A stretch of 64,000 nt of DNA. Source: Solirubrobacteraceae bacterium (GTDB lineage Bacteria; Actinomycetota; Thermoleophilia; Solirubrobacterales; Solirubrobacteraceae). Every line of letters begins with the position of its first letter. Positions within the stretch are counted from its first letter, which is position 1. The stretch covers positions 1 through 64,000 of the forward strand of contig JAJCYD010000001.1 of NCBI GenBank assembly GCA_029263125.1, read 5' to 3'. Below the pieces are notes generated by a model. That model had not been told where the DNA came from, made no database searches, and worked only from the letters and a program-made list of their open reading frames with translations. A program made the translations under genes and the position numbers. Positions 36,113 through 44,285 of this stretch are shown here, one piece after another.

Positions 36113-37231
36113 TCACGCCAGGGCTAAGCACCGACCGGTGCGGCCCTGAGACCTACAGAAAAGCTCGCCCGCGGTCTTCGCCCCATCGACAAAGCGCCAC
36201 AGCCACTTGGCAGCGACATCGACATCGCCGTAGGCGACCTTCGTCCTGCCCGGCTTGCCGCTCTTGAGCGTCGGGGTCGTCGTCGTGCGGTGCTCGTCGA
36301 GCACGAGCCGCAGCCCGTTGGCGGCGATCGTCCGAGCGACGTGATCGCCGGTGCCGAGGTAGCTGCTGCTCTCGGGGCCGAGGAGTCCGAATGCGAACAC
36401 GCGGGCCACGTCCATGTCGTCGGGCGCGACCGCGGCGAGCTCGGTCAGCAGGGAGGCGCCGAGGTCGAGGTTCGTGCCGTGCGCCTGCCTGGTGAGCTCG
36501 CGCAGCGTGGCCCGGTGCTCGACGTCGAGCTCCTCGCGCGGCGTGCGCTCCCGCCGGCCTTCACCGGCTCGCTTCGATTTGGCCTTGTCGACCGCCCTCT
36601 CCCGCAGCTCTTCGACGGTGCGGACGATGGCCTGCTTGGCGAGCTCGCGAAACAGTGCACGATCGGTGATGATCGGCGCGCTGCCATCCAGTTCGATCAG
36701 CACACCACCGGCGCGGGCCTGGTCGACGTCCGAGGTATCGAAGCGGAACGTCGGCGGGCCGTAGGCATACTGCTCGACCAGCTTGTGCAGCTTCTCCGCC
36801 TCGGCGACGAGCGCTTCGGTCTTCTTGCCCAGCCGCAACGACTTCAGGTCGTTGGGGTGGACGGTGTTGAGGTACGCGCCGAACGTGTCCTTTGGGGCGT
36901 CGCGCAGCGCCTGCCCGATCGCCCATCCGGCGTTGTTGACGAGCTGCGACCCGGCGACGTTGCCGTCCGCGATCGTCGCGACGACCGCCCCGGCGATCTG
37001 CGGCGACACGTCAACGATTGCGAGCAGCGTGTCGATCGCACTGACGGGGATCTCGCCGGTGCCGACGAGCCGCTGGCCGGTGTCGGGCAGCTTGAGGATC
37101 TTCGCTCGCACCGTTGCGAGCTGGCGACTCCAGCCGAGCGCCTGCGCGGCGCCGTCGAGCGTGTAGCCCTCGTCGAGCATCGCCTGGACCGCCTTGGCCT
37201 CCTCCAGCGGCGTGAGCGCCTTGCGCGTGAC
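36113..37231 (-). pseudogene. parB: parB 3' fragment, split by the RIT element
   Basis: In frame from GTCACGCGCAAG at 37231, this fragment supplies VTRKALTPLEEAKAVQAMLDEG and the ParB/KorB-type helix-turn-helix (DGAAQALGWSRQLATVRAKIL), then a long C-terminal domain ending near LWRFVDGAKTAGELF. It lacks the N-terminal CTPase domain, which lies at 41322-41612. Joined at the shared GTCACG the two give a 467-codon ParB. From an internal ATG (37180) this part could still yield a 355-aa DNA-binding protein without the ParB box domain. ParB normally loads on parS sites to segregate plasmids or chromosomes with ParA. Confidence 0.88.
37226..37231. repeat. flanking 6-bp direct repeat (left) of the RIT element
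   Basis: CGTGAC, repeated at 41322-41327, directly abutting the element. It is best read as the crossover core or target duplication. Both copies encode the parB codons GTC ACG. Confidence 0.8.
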
Positions 37232-37371
37232 TTATGCCGAGTGCGATGGCATGCCGACCTGGGCGTGAAAGGTCGCGCAAAGTGCGCGGTCGGCCGGGTG
37301 TGAGGTCTTCATAACCGCGGACCCCGGGCCGAGCTTTAGACCGAGATGGTCATCGGTCGAGAGGGAACATC

Positions 37372-38589
37372 GTGGTGAGGGAGCGGCCCTCGGTCGCTCG
37401 GGTGCTCGGGCCGCTTGGCCCGTACGCGTCGGGGTTTCGCTCGTGGCTGGCGCAGCGCGGGTATCGGCCGTCGTCGGTGGAGACCCAGGCGTTCTTGATG
37501 GGTCATCTGAGCCGCTGGATGACCGAGCGGGGGTTCGAGCCGTCGGCGTTGACGAGCGAGGTGGCCGAGCGCTATCAGCAGGTTCGTCGGCAGAGCCACT
37601 CGTCCTTGAGCGGAAGTCGTGGGCTGGAGCAGCTGCTGGCGTATCTGCGGGGCGTCGGCGTCGTGCCCGCGCCGGCCGCGCCGCGATCGCCGGCCGAGGC
37701 GGTCATCACTGCCTACCGCGAGTACCTCGCGCGAGAGCGCGGGCTGGTCGAGGGATCGGTCGTCCTGCGGGCCCGGGTCGCGCGGCTGTTTCTCGGCGAG
37801 ATGTCTGATCCGATCGAGGCTGCGCTGGCGCAGCTGCGCCCTGGCGATGTGACGCGGTTTGTCGTAGCGCAGTGCGGTGACGCTCGTCGCGGGACGGCGT
37901 GGGCGTCGACGCTGGTCAGCGGGCTGCGGTCGTTGCTGGTGTTCTTGCATGTCACGGGGAGAGTCCCGGTCCCGCTTGCGGCGGCTGTCCCGAGCGTCGC
38001 GGGCTGGCGGCTGAGCTCGTTGCCGCGCGGCTTGGATCGCGATCACGTCGACCGGATCATCAGCAGCTGCGACCGGCATGCCGCGGTCGGTCGGCGTGAT
38101 TACGCGATCTTGATGCTGCTCTCGCGTCTGGGGCTGCGCGCGTGCGAGATCGCCGCGCTGACGCTCGACGACGTCGATTGGCGCGCCGGGGAGCTGACGA
38201 TCCATGGCAAGGGTGCTCAGATCGATCGGCTCCCGCTTCCTCGTGAGGTCGGGCAGGCCGTCGTTGCGTCCTTGCGTGATCCGCGTCGGGCCGGTGAGTG
38301 TCGTGCGGTGTTCGTGCGCACGTTCGCCCCCGATGGAGCGTTGTCGGCGAAGGCGATCGGGTCGGTGCTGCGTGACGCGTGCGACCGCGCGAGGGTGCCG
38401 CGCGTCGGGACGCATCGGCTGCGCCACACCGTCGCGACCGAGCTGCTCGCTGCCGGCGCGCCGTTGACCGAGATCGCTCCGATTCTGCGGCACACGAACC
38501 TGTCGAGCACCGCGATCTACGCCAAGGTCGACCGCACGGCACTGCGAGCATTGGCGCGTCCGTGGCCGCTGGCGGGAGCCGGAACGTGA
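37372..38589 (+). CDS. ritA: RIT tyrosine recombinase A
   Basis: A 405-aa protein from a GTG at 37372. The N-terminal core-binding part (FRSWLAQRGYRPSSVETQAF) is followed by a catalytic domain with LSRLGLRACEIAALTLDD (Arg), GTHRLRHTVATELL (His-x-x-Arg), and RHTNLSSTAIYAKVD (His and Tyr). It is intact. It is the first gene of the trio and overlaps ritB by 4 bp. In RIT elements all three recombinases are thought to act together on the ends. Confidence 0.88.
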   Translation: MVRERPSVARVLGPLGPYASGFRSWLAQRGYRPSSVETQAFLMGHLSRWMTERGFEPSALTSEVAERYQQVRRQSHSSLSGSRGLEQLLAYLRGVGVVPAPAAPRSPAEAVITAYREYLARERGLVEGSVVLRARVARLFLGEMSDPIEAALAQLRPGDVTRFVVAQCGDARRGTAWASTLVSGLRSLLVFLHVTGRVPVPLAAAVPSVAGWRLSSLPRGLDRDHVDRIISSCDRHAAVGRRDYAILMLLSRLGLRACEIAALTLDDVDWRAGELTIHGKGAQIDRLPLPREVGQAVVASLRDPRRAGECRAVFVRTFAPDGALSAKAIGSVLRDACDRARVPRVGTHRLRHTVATELLAAGAPLTEIAPILRHTNLSSTAIYAKVDRTALRALARPWPLAGAGT

Positions 38590-39536
38590 GCACGCTCGCC
38601 GCGGCAGCCGAGGATTACCTGCGCGTCCGGCGCGCACTGGGCTACAAACTCGATCGCCAGGGTCGCCAGCTGCTGGCGTTCATCGCCTACCTCGACGAGG
38701 CAGGTGCGACCACCGTCACGATCGAGCACGCGATCGCCTGGGCGACCCTCCCGGCCGGCACGACCAGCGGCTACTGGTCTGACCGGCTGTCGGTCGTACG
38801 GCAGTTCGCCCGCTATCTGCAGACCACCGATCCAGCATGTGAGGTGCCGGCCAAGCTGCTCTTGCCCTACCGCCGTGAGCGGCCGATTCCGTTCCTGTTC
38901 ACGCCGGCGGACACCGAGCGGGTAATGCGCGCCGCAGGACAGCTACGCGGCGAGCTGCATGCGGCGACGACGCAGACGCTGATCGGCCTGATGGCCGTGA
39001 CCGGAATCCGCGTCGGCGAGGCGATCGGCCTCGGCCGCGATGACGTCGACCGTCCCGGGCAGCTGATCCGGGTGATCGACGGCAAGTTCGCCAAGAGCCG
39101 CGAAGTCGCCGTCCACGAGACGACGATCGCCGCGCTCGACCGCTACACAGAGGTGCGCGACCGGATCTGTCCCAGCCCGCGGTGTGACGCGTTCTTCTTG
39201 TCGCGCAACGGGACCCGCCTGCTCTACCAGTGCGTGCGCCCGGTGTTCATGCGCCTCGTCGCTGCCTGCGGGCTCGAGGACCGCGCGCCCCAAAGTCGTC
39301 CGCGGCCGCACAGCCTGCGCCACAGCTTCGCGGTCAACACGCTGCGCGACTGGTACGCGGACGACGTCGACGTGCAGGCCCGGCTGCCGCTGCTGAGCAC
39401 CCACATGGGCCACGTCACCCCGGCCAGCACCTACTACTACCTCACGGCCGCCCCGGACCTGCTCGCCCTGGTGGCCACACGACTGGAGCCCAACCCGGAA
39501 AGGACCCGCTATGACCAGCCTGGCACCGACGCTTGA
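38586..39536 (+). CDS. ritB: RIT tyrosine recombinase B
   Basis: A 316-aa protein. The start is the GTG at 38586 (GTGA overlap with the ritA stop), giving STLAAAAEDYLRVRRALGYK; the tracked ATG at 38379 lies inside ritA. Catalytic motifs are VTGIRVGEAIGL (Arg), PHSLRHSFAVNTL (His-x-x-Arg), and STHMGHVTPASTYYYLT (His and Tyr). It overlaps ritC by 26 bp. Confidence 0.88.
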   Translation: MSTLAAAAEDYLRVRRALGYKLDRQGRQLLAFIAYLDEAGATTVTIEHAIAWATLPAGTTSGYWSDRLSVVRQFARYLQTTDPACEVPAKLLLPYRRERPIPFLFTPADTERVMRAAGQLRGELHAATTQTLIGLMAVTGIRVGEAIGLGRDDVDRPGQLIRVIDGKFAKSREVAVHETTIAALDRYTEVRDRICPSPRCDAFFLSRNGTRLLYQCVRPVFMRLVAACGLEDRAPQSRPRPHSLRHSFAVNTLRDWYADDVDVQARLPLLSTHMGHVTPASTYYYLTAAPDLLALVATRLEPNPERTRYDQPGTDA

Positions 39537-40500
39537 GGCGTACTTCACCGACCGGCTGATCCGCCAACGACGCGCCAGCCCGCACACGATCGCCAGCTAC
39601 CGCGACACGTTCCGACTCCTGTTCGCCTACATGCAGCGGACAACCGGGACGCCGCCATCGCGGCTACAGATCACCGACCTCGACGCGGCAACGATCGGCG
39701 CGTTTCTTCAGCACCTCGAGCAGGAGCGCCAGAACACCGCCCGCACCCGCAACATCCGGCTCGCCGCGATCCACTCCTTCTTTCACTACTGCGCGCTGCG
39801 CCACCCCGAGCACGCCGCCCTCATCCAACGCGTGCTCGCGATCCCGCGCAAACGCGCCGACAAACGCACCGTCACGTTCCTCACCCCGATCGAGACACAA
39901 GCGCTGCTCGACGCCCCCAACCGATCAACACGGGCCGGCCGCCGCGACCACGCGCTGCTGCTCACCGCCGTCCAGACCGGCCTGCGAATCTCCGAGCTGC
40001 TCGGCCTCACCCGCGCCGACACGCAGCTCGACACCGGCGCGCACGTCCGGACGATCGGCAAAGGCAGAAAGGAACGCGTCGCGCCGCTCACCAAGCAGAC
40101 CGTCGCGGTGCTCCGCGCCTGGCAGCGCGAAACCAGCGACCAACCCGCAAGCCCGCTGTTTCCCTCGCGCGACGGCGGCACGCTCACCCGCGACGCGATC
40201 GAGCGGCGCCTCGCCCAACACGTCACGACCGCGCAGCAGGCGTGCCCGTCGCTGCGATCCAAGCGGGTCACGATGCACACGATGCGTCATACCGCGGCGA
40301 TGAACCTGCTCGCCGCCGGCGTTGACACCTCCACGATCGCGCTCTGGCTCGGCCACGAGCAGGAACGCACCACGCACATCTACCTGCACGCCGACCTCGC
40401 GCTCAAGCAACGCACCCTGGACCGGATCACGCCTCCCGAGGGCCGCCCGGGACGGTACCGCGCACCCGACACTCTGCTCGCCTTCCTCGAGGGCCTATAG
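39511..40500 (+). CDS. ritC: RIT tyrosine recombinase C
   Basis: A 329-aa XerC/D-like recombinase. The core-binding domain (EAYFTDRLIRQRRASPHTIASY) is followed by VQTGLRISELLGLTRAD (Arg), GKGRKERVAPL (beta-hairpin Lys), MHTMRHTAAMNLL (His-x-x-Arg), and LGHEQERTTHIYLHADL (His and Tyr). It is intact and is the last gene of the overlapping trio. Confidence 0.9.
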   Translation: MTSLAPTLEAYFTDRLIRQRRASPHTIASYRDTFRLLFAYMQRTTGTPPSRLQITDLDAATIGAFLQHLEQERQNTARTRNIRLAAIHSFFHYCALRHPEHAALIQRVLAIPRKRADKRTVTFLTPIETQALLDAPNRSTRAGRRDHALLLTAVQTGLRISELLGLTRADTQLDTGAHVRTIGKGRKERVAPLTKQTVAVLRAWQRETSDQPASPLFPSRDGGTLTRDAIERRLAQHVTTAQQACPSLRSKRVTMHTMRHTAAMNLLAAGVDTSTIALWLGHEQERTTHIYLHADLALKQRTLDRITPPEGRPGRYRAPDTLLAFLEGL

Positions 40501-40641
40501 CCTGCCCGCGCGCCCAACCGGTGGGCGGCCGAACGCAAGCGCACTTGCGGGTAGCCAGCCGCAGGCTCGCGTTTCGTCGTTTCCGATCGGCTGGCGCGCA
40601 ACTGGCCGGGCGCTCGCTACCAGGCGGAAGCAGTAGTCGGG

Positions 40642-41016
40642 CTACTCGCCCTTGTAGGGCTGGTAATCCTCGAACTCCCAGACCATGAAGCGCTTGAGCT
40701 TCTCGGCGACCTCAGCCCACGTGTCGCCGTCCGTTGACCTCACGTACTGCCTCAGCGCGGCCTCTACAGCCTCCCACGAGAAGGCGGTGACAATCAGTGT
40801 CCCGCGCGACCAATACGGCCGCCCGTCGCGGTCTAGCCGCGCTGCGACGCCGCTCGGAGTACAGACCTCGAACGTGAACGTGTCGCCGCCGTCGGCGTCG
40901 ACGGGACCGATATCGGCGTACATGGCCACGCAGCAGTGTTCGGGGCGAGGGGGCAACGACTTCGCATCGATCAGGCCCAGGTCTTCGCTCCACAACCGCT
41001 TTACCTCAGCGCGCAC
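40642..41016 (-). CDS. Imm8-like immunity protein, RIT cargo
   Basis: A 124-aa acidic protein. The opening MRAEVKRLWSEDLG, the middle VAMYADIGPVDADGGDTFTFEVCTP, and the ending FMVWEFEDYQPYKGE follow the pattern of the Imm8 family, which neutralises polymorphic toxins. There is no toxin gene in the element or next to it, so it is an orphan immunity gene. It is transcribed opposite to the recombinases, between ritC and the right end. Such cargo could protect the host against neighbours' toxins. The family call is from memory of the pattern. Confidence 0.7.
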   Translation of the reverse strand: MRAEVKRLWSEDLGLIDAKSLPPRPEHCCVAMYADIGPVDADGGDTFTFEVCTPSGVAARLDRDGRPYWSRGTLIVTAFSWEAVEAALRQYVRSTDGDTWAEVAEKLKRFMVWEFEDYQPYKGE

Positions 41017-41301
41017 GCCTTGGACGTTAGATCGTTACGCGCTGTCGCTTGGAGGCAGATGCAGTCGCCCGCCGATGACGCCGACGAGATGCCTACCGCT
41101 GACGAAGCACGAAGCGTGCCGCTGGCTGTCCGCTGGCGCGCTCGCTTGGAAGTCGAGCGGCAGCCCACCTTCAGCCAGGTCGTCCGCCGACCGCCTGGAT
41201 CCGTTCGGGTTCTTATGCCGACCTCGTCGCGGGGTTCACAACCGAGCAGTGGGGACTCGACTCGGACATCGGGCATGACGACGCTGTCGGCATAAGTCGC
41301 G

Positions 41302-41321
41302 TCATGCCGACGTCGGCATGA
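41302..41321. repeat. 20-bp perfect palindrome at the right RIT end
   Basis: TCATGCCGACGTCGGCATGA is self-complementary over its full length and abuts the parB flank. Its half ATGCCGAC recurs at 41289-41298 (inverted) and twice at the left end, so it is likely a recombinase-binding unit. Confidence 0.8.
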
Positions 41322-41327
41322 CGTGAC
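41322..41327. repeat. flanking 6-bp direct repeat (right) of the RIT element
   Basis: CGTGAC, identical to 37226-37231. On the minus strand it is GTCACG, parB codons 96-97. Confidence 0.8.
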
Positions 41328-41612
41328 GTTCTCGGCAGCCGCGTCGGCGCTCGAGCCCTCCGTGTCGCGGACGACGACGGGCGCGTCGGGTAGGTCGAGC
41401 TTGCGGCACGCAGCGAGGCGGTGGTGGCCGGCGACGAGCTCATAGCCAGCCTCGGTGGGTCGGACGATCAACGGGACGAGCAGACCGCGCAGCGCGATCG
41501 ACTGCGCGAGGCTGTCGACATGCGCCTCGTCGAGGTCGCGGACGTTGTCGCGCACGAGGATCTGGTCCAGCGCGAGACGCAGATCGCCGCTGGCAGGGGT
41601 ACTGATGGCCAT
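41322..41612 (-). pseudogene. parB: parB 5' fragment, ParB N-terminal domain
   Basis: 97 codons from an ATG with an AGGAGG site 5 bp upstream. The fragment covers the ParB/Srx fold: LALDQILVRDNVR, ALRGLLVPLIVRP, the YELVAGHHRLAACRKL box, and AAAENVT, where the helix-turn-helix should follow. Translation instead runs into the RIT end and reads nonsense to 41001. The promoter and ribosome site remain, so a truncated N-domain protein may still be made. See the 3' fragment at 36113-37231. Confidence 0.88.
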
Positions 41613-41631
41613 GATGGGCCTCCTTCTGGTT

Positions 41632-41708
41632 GTGGTAGAGCGGCGGTACCGTCCGCGCCGACATCTGGGGGTTGTTGGTGGAGCGGCGGCGGAACCGTCC
41701 GCGCGGCG
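41632..41708. repeat. two imperfect 30-bp direct repeats upstream of parB
   Basis: GTGGTAGAGCGGCGGTACC-GTCCGCGC (from 41632) and GTTGGTGGAGCGGCGGCGGAACC-GTCCGCGC (from 41674) share the blocks GAGCGGCGG and ACCGTCCGCGC. They lie 20-97 bp before the parB start. They could be operator or parS-like sites. Confidence 0.5.
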
Positions 41709-42269
41709 TCGGCGAGCACGAGCTCGCCGCCGACAGCTCAGGACGGCCCTACCGCGGCCCTTGCAAGCAGCCGTGGCTGACCGGCCGCGGGCCTCTCAAG
41801 TTCAGACGTCGCGTCTCCCCGACCAACCCCAGCCGCGCGACCGAACGCGATGCGCGGAACGGACGGCGGCGGCGAGGTGCGTGAGCCAGATCAGCCGAGA
41901 GGCGACGCTTCATGCGTCCACGGGGTCGCACAGACGCAAGCAGCCTCACGGACGCGGGCGGTCAACCGACGACGCGAATCGCGTGGGTGTGTTCGTGGCG
42001 TCCCAGCAGCGCCGCGAACGGAGCTGACGGCTCGAAGTCAAGACCGGACGTCGTAGTGAGGCGGGTGCTGCTGAACGGCGGGCTACTGCTCGGATCCGCG
42101 ACCACGCGGGGTGCCAGATGGGCACATGCAAGAAGAGACCACAGCGTGACCACCGGGCGCGCCGAGCGCAAGACCACCACCAGTGCCGATTCCTCTTCTG
42201 TCGACACACGGCGCACGCATCCAGACTGCCCAATCGCCCGTGTTCACGGGACAAATGCCCTCAGCGCGA

Positions 42270-42360
42270 TTGCCGATTGCTCCCCCCTTTCAGACCCTGA
42301 ATCGGCAACCAAATCGGCAACCGGAGGGGGAAACGGCAACGAAACGGCACCAAAAACGGG
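42270..42360. repeat. iteron-like short repeats
   Basis: An inverted copy TTGCCGATTG (42270) is followed by direct copies ATCGGCAACC (42301), AATCGGCAACC (42312), AAACGGCAACG (42331) and GAAACGGCACC (42341), then AAAAACGGG. The consensus A(T/A)CGGCA(A)C is spaced irregularly at about 10-20 bp. The cluster is unusually A-rich for the window. It resembles plasmid replication iterons or a partition/transfer site. Confidence 0.45.
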
Positions 42361-42665
42361 TTCCGGCACGGTTTCCGCGGCGCGAGCGGCGAGCACCCTG
42401 GTCGCCCACGTCGCGCTGTCGCGCCGTCCTGCACCGAAGCTCCTGGCCACCGAGCCGTGCGAAGGCGTGAATGTCGTGGGCTCCGGCAAGCCGGACAACG
42501 TTCAGCGGCGCGGCATCAGTCTCGGCAGTCCATCCGCTTGCGAAACTTGGATGGGGTGCCGAGCTTATGTTGGCGACTTCGTCCGCGGGGTGAGTGAACA
42601 AGCATATCGTATATCGCTAACGAATCCCTTGATGACTTACGATTGCGTGCGTAGACTTGCGAGGC

Positions 42666-43358
42666 GTGATCGACACGGCGGCGACAGCAAGCTTGCTCGG
42701 CGACCCGACTCGGGTGCGGATCGTCGACGCGCTCACCGGCGGCCCGATGCGCACAGCGCAGCTCGCGGCCGTGACGGGCATGACGGCGGCGGCGTTGAGT
42801 CGGCATTTGGGTCTACTGCGTAAGGCGGAGATGGTTGCGCGCGTGGACGTCGCCGACGACGGACGCGGTCGTGCCTACCATCTGCGGCCGGCGGCGCTGG
42901 ATGCCCTCGCCGGGTGGTTGCGTTCCACCAGTTGGGCGGTCGAACTGGCGACGGGCTCCGCCCAGCCACAGACGCGTCAGCTGCTCGGTCGGATGGGCGG
43001 ATTCCTTGATGCCTTCGCCGCCTCCGACACCGCGTACTTCGAGCGCCACCTGCGCCCAGACGCCGTGTTGGTGTTTCCCGGCATGCCACGTCCGGTCGAC
43101 AAGCAGGGCTGCCTCGACTCGGTCGCATCTCACCCGCCGTATCGACGCCATCAGATTCTCACGGAGCCAATCGTTCGGCTGCTCGGAGCGGCGACCACCC
43201 TGATCACCGTCACCGCCGAGGTAGCCACCGCCGCCGATGACACCGTCCGCCCCACCTTCATCACCGCCGTCATGGACGAGGGCGACCCCTGGCAGCTGGC
43301 GCACTTGCAGTGGACCCCAGCCGCCCCGACTGCGAAGAAAGGAACCGTCGATGGTTGA
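42666..43358 (+). CDS. ArsR-type HTH regulator fused to SnoaL/NTF2-like domain
   Basis: About 230 aa from the GTG at 42666 (VIDTAATASLLGD). The winged helix (SLLGDPTRVRIVDALTGGPM, then TGMTAAALSRHLGLLRKAEMV) fills the first 90 residues. The remainder (FLDAFAASDTAYFERHLRPDAVLVFPGM) has the cone-shaped SnoaL/DUF4440 look, a probable ligand-binding module. The next gene starts inside its last codons (8-bp overlap), so the two are translationally coupled. Confidence 0.78.
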   Translation: MIDTAATASLLGDPTRVRIVDALTGGPMRTAQLAAVTGMTAAALSRHLGLLRKAEMVARVDVADDGRGRAYHLRPAALDALAGWLRSTSWAVELATGSAQPQTRQLLGRMGGFLDAFAASDTAYFERHLRPDAVLVFPGMPRPVDKQGCLDSVASHPPYRRHQILTEPIVRLLGAATTLITVTAEVATAADDTVRPTFITAVMDEGDPWQLAHLQWTPAAPTAKKGTVDG

Positions 43359-44151
43359 CGTGCCCGACGCCGTATTCCCGATGCGCGTGGTTTCCTACGC
43401 GCGCGGGGACGACCTCGAAGCGTCACGGACGTTCTACACCGAGGTGCTCGGCTTCGAAGTGGCGATGCAAGACCCAGTGCTCGGGCTCACTTCACCGGCC
43501 AACCGCACCGCCCAAGTCCTCATCCCGCCCGCCGGATCCGAAGACCCCCAGCCACAGTTCGGGATCGACCTGGGCACCCCCGACGCCGTCGACGCGGCGC
43601 ACGCAGCAGCGCTCCAGCGCGGGCTGCGTATCGTCTACCCACTCCGCAACGAGCCATGGGGAGTGCGGCGCTTCTTCGTCGAGGATCCAGCCGGGACCAT
43701 CATCAACGTGCTCGCCCACACCGCAGACACAACACCCCGCATTCGGCCTCGCCTCGCCGTCGCCCACATTCAACCGCGCCTCGTCGTCGAGGACGTCGAC
43801 GCCGCCATCGCGTACTACGAGCGATACCTCGGAGCCCTACGAGGCCCTCGTCACGCCGAACCGTCGGGCTTTGTCGGGCACGCCGAGGTACGCATCGGCG
43901 AGAGCACGATCTCGCTCACGCAGGGTCACGACGACTACCGCCTCTACTCGCCCGAGTCCGCGACCAGCTCTCCGGTCCTGCTGACACTCACGGTCGCCAA
44001 CGCATCGGCGGTCGGTGCCGCGATGGTCCAAGGCGGCGCCACGGTCATCGTCTCCATCGAGGACCGCCCCTGGGGCAAACGCCAAGGCAGAATCAGAGAC
44101 CCGTTCGGCCACCTATGGCTCATCAGCCAAGACCTCTCTCCCGCGCCGTAA
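43351..44151 (+). CDS. two-domain VOC (glyoxalase/bleomycin-resistance-like) protein
   Basis: 266 aa from the ATG at 43351 with a GAAAGGA site. It carries two vicinal-oxygen-chelate modules: RVVSYARGDDLEASRTFYTEVLGF...RRFFVEDPAGTIINVL and PRLVVEDVDAAIAYYERYLGA...GRIRDPFGHLWLISQ. Such proteins bind a metal or a drug and act in detoxification, antibiotic sequestration or ring cleavage. The upstream ArsR-fusion gene is its probable regulator. Confidence 0.85.
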   Translation: MVDVPDAVFPMRVVSYARGDDLEASRTFYTEVLGFEVAMQDPVLGLTSPANRTAQVLIPPAGSEDPQPQFGIDLGTPDAVDAAHAAALQRGLRIVYPLRNEPWGVRRFFVEDPAGTIINVLAHTADTTPRIRPRLAVAHIQPRLVVEDVDAAIAYYERYLGALRGPRHAEPSGFVGHAEVRIGESTISLTQGHDDYRLYSPESATSSPVLLTLTVANASAVGAAMVQGGATVIVSIEDRPWGKRQGRIRDPFGHLWLISQDLSPAP

Positions 44152-44227
44152 CGCGCCGCTGCATCGGGCGCACTCCGGCGCCGGACGGTCGTCACTCCCG
44201 TCGCAATGACCGAAGGCCAAGCGGGCA

Positions 44228-44261
44228 CTCCGTGATCGTCGAGGTGATGATGATCACGGAG
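44228..44261. terminator. 10-bp hairpin, bidirectional terminator
   Basis: CTCCGTGATC pairs exactly with GATCACGGAG between the convergent VOC and secreted-protein genes. Confidence 0.7.
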
Positions 44262-44285
44262 CCCCGCGTGCTACGTCTGAGCGCT

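Larger units (their letters stand above)
37232..41321 (+). mobile_element. RIT (recombinase-in-trio) element inserted in parB
   Basis: A 4090-bp element containing three overlapping rightward tyrosine recombinase genes plus one leftward cargo gene. The left end starts TTATGCCGAGTGCG with a CATGCCGAC 16 bp on. The right end, read inward, has a 20-bp palindrome, then CGCGAC, then TTATGCCGACAGCG. Both ends thus share TTATGCCGA preceded by CG(C/T)GAC, in inverted orientation. Flanking CGTGAC repeats and exact reading-frame continuity of parB across the junction define the boundaries. RIT elements are a known class with the fixed order ritA-ritB-ritC. Confidence 0.88.
41613..42665. other. 1.05-kb non-coding region upstream of parB
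   Basis: No ORF here has convincing composition. It contains the two repeat sets listed below and so may be a control, replication or centromere-like region of the parental element. Confidence 0.45.

Noticed and set aside
34953-36149. 398-aa plus-strand ORF
   Set aside because: Antisense shadow of the TnpA-like recombinase.
37336-38637. 433-aa minus-strand ORF across ritA
   Set aside because: Antisense shadow, dominated by Arg/Pro/Gln; the plus strand carries complete recombinase motifs.
41001-41612. 203-aa intact ParB-like protein
   Set aside because: After codon 97 the frame runs into the RIT end and loses ParB similarity; it is the 5' fragment of the split gene.
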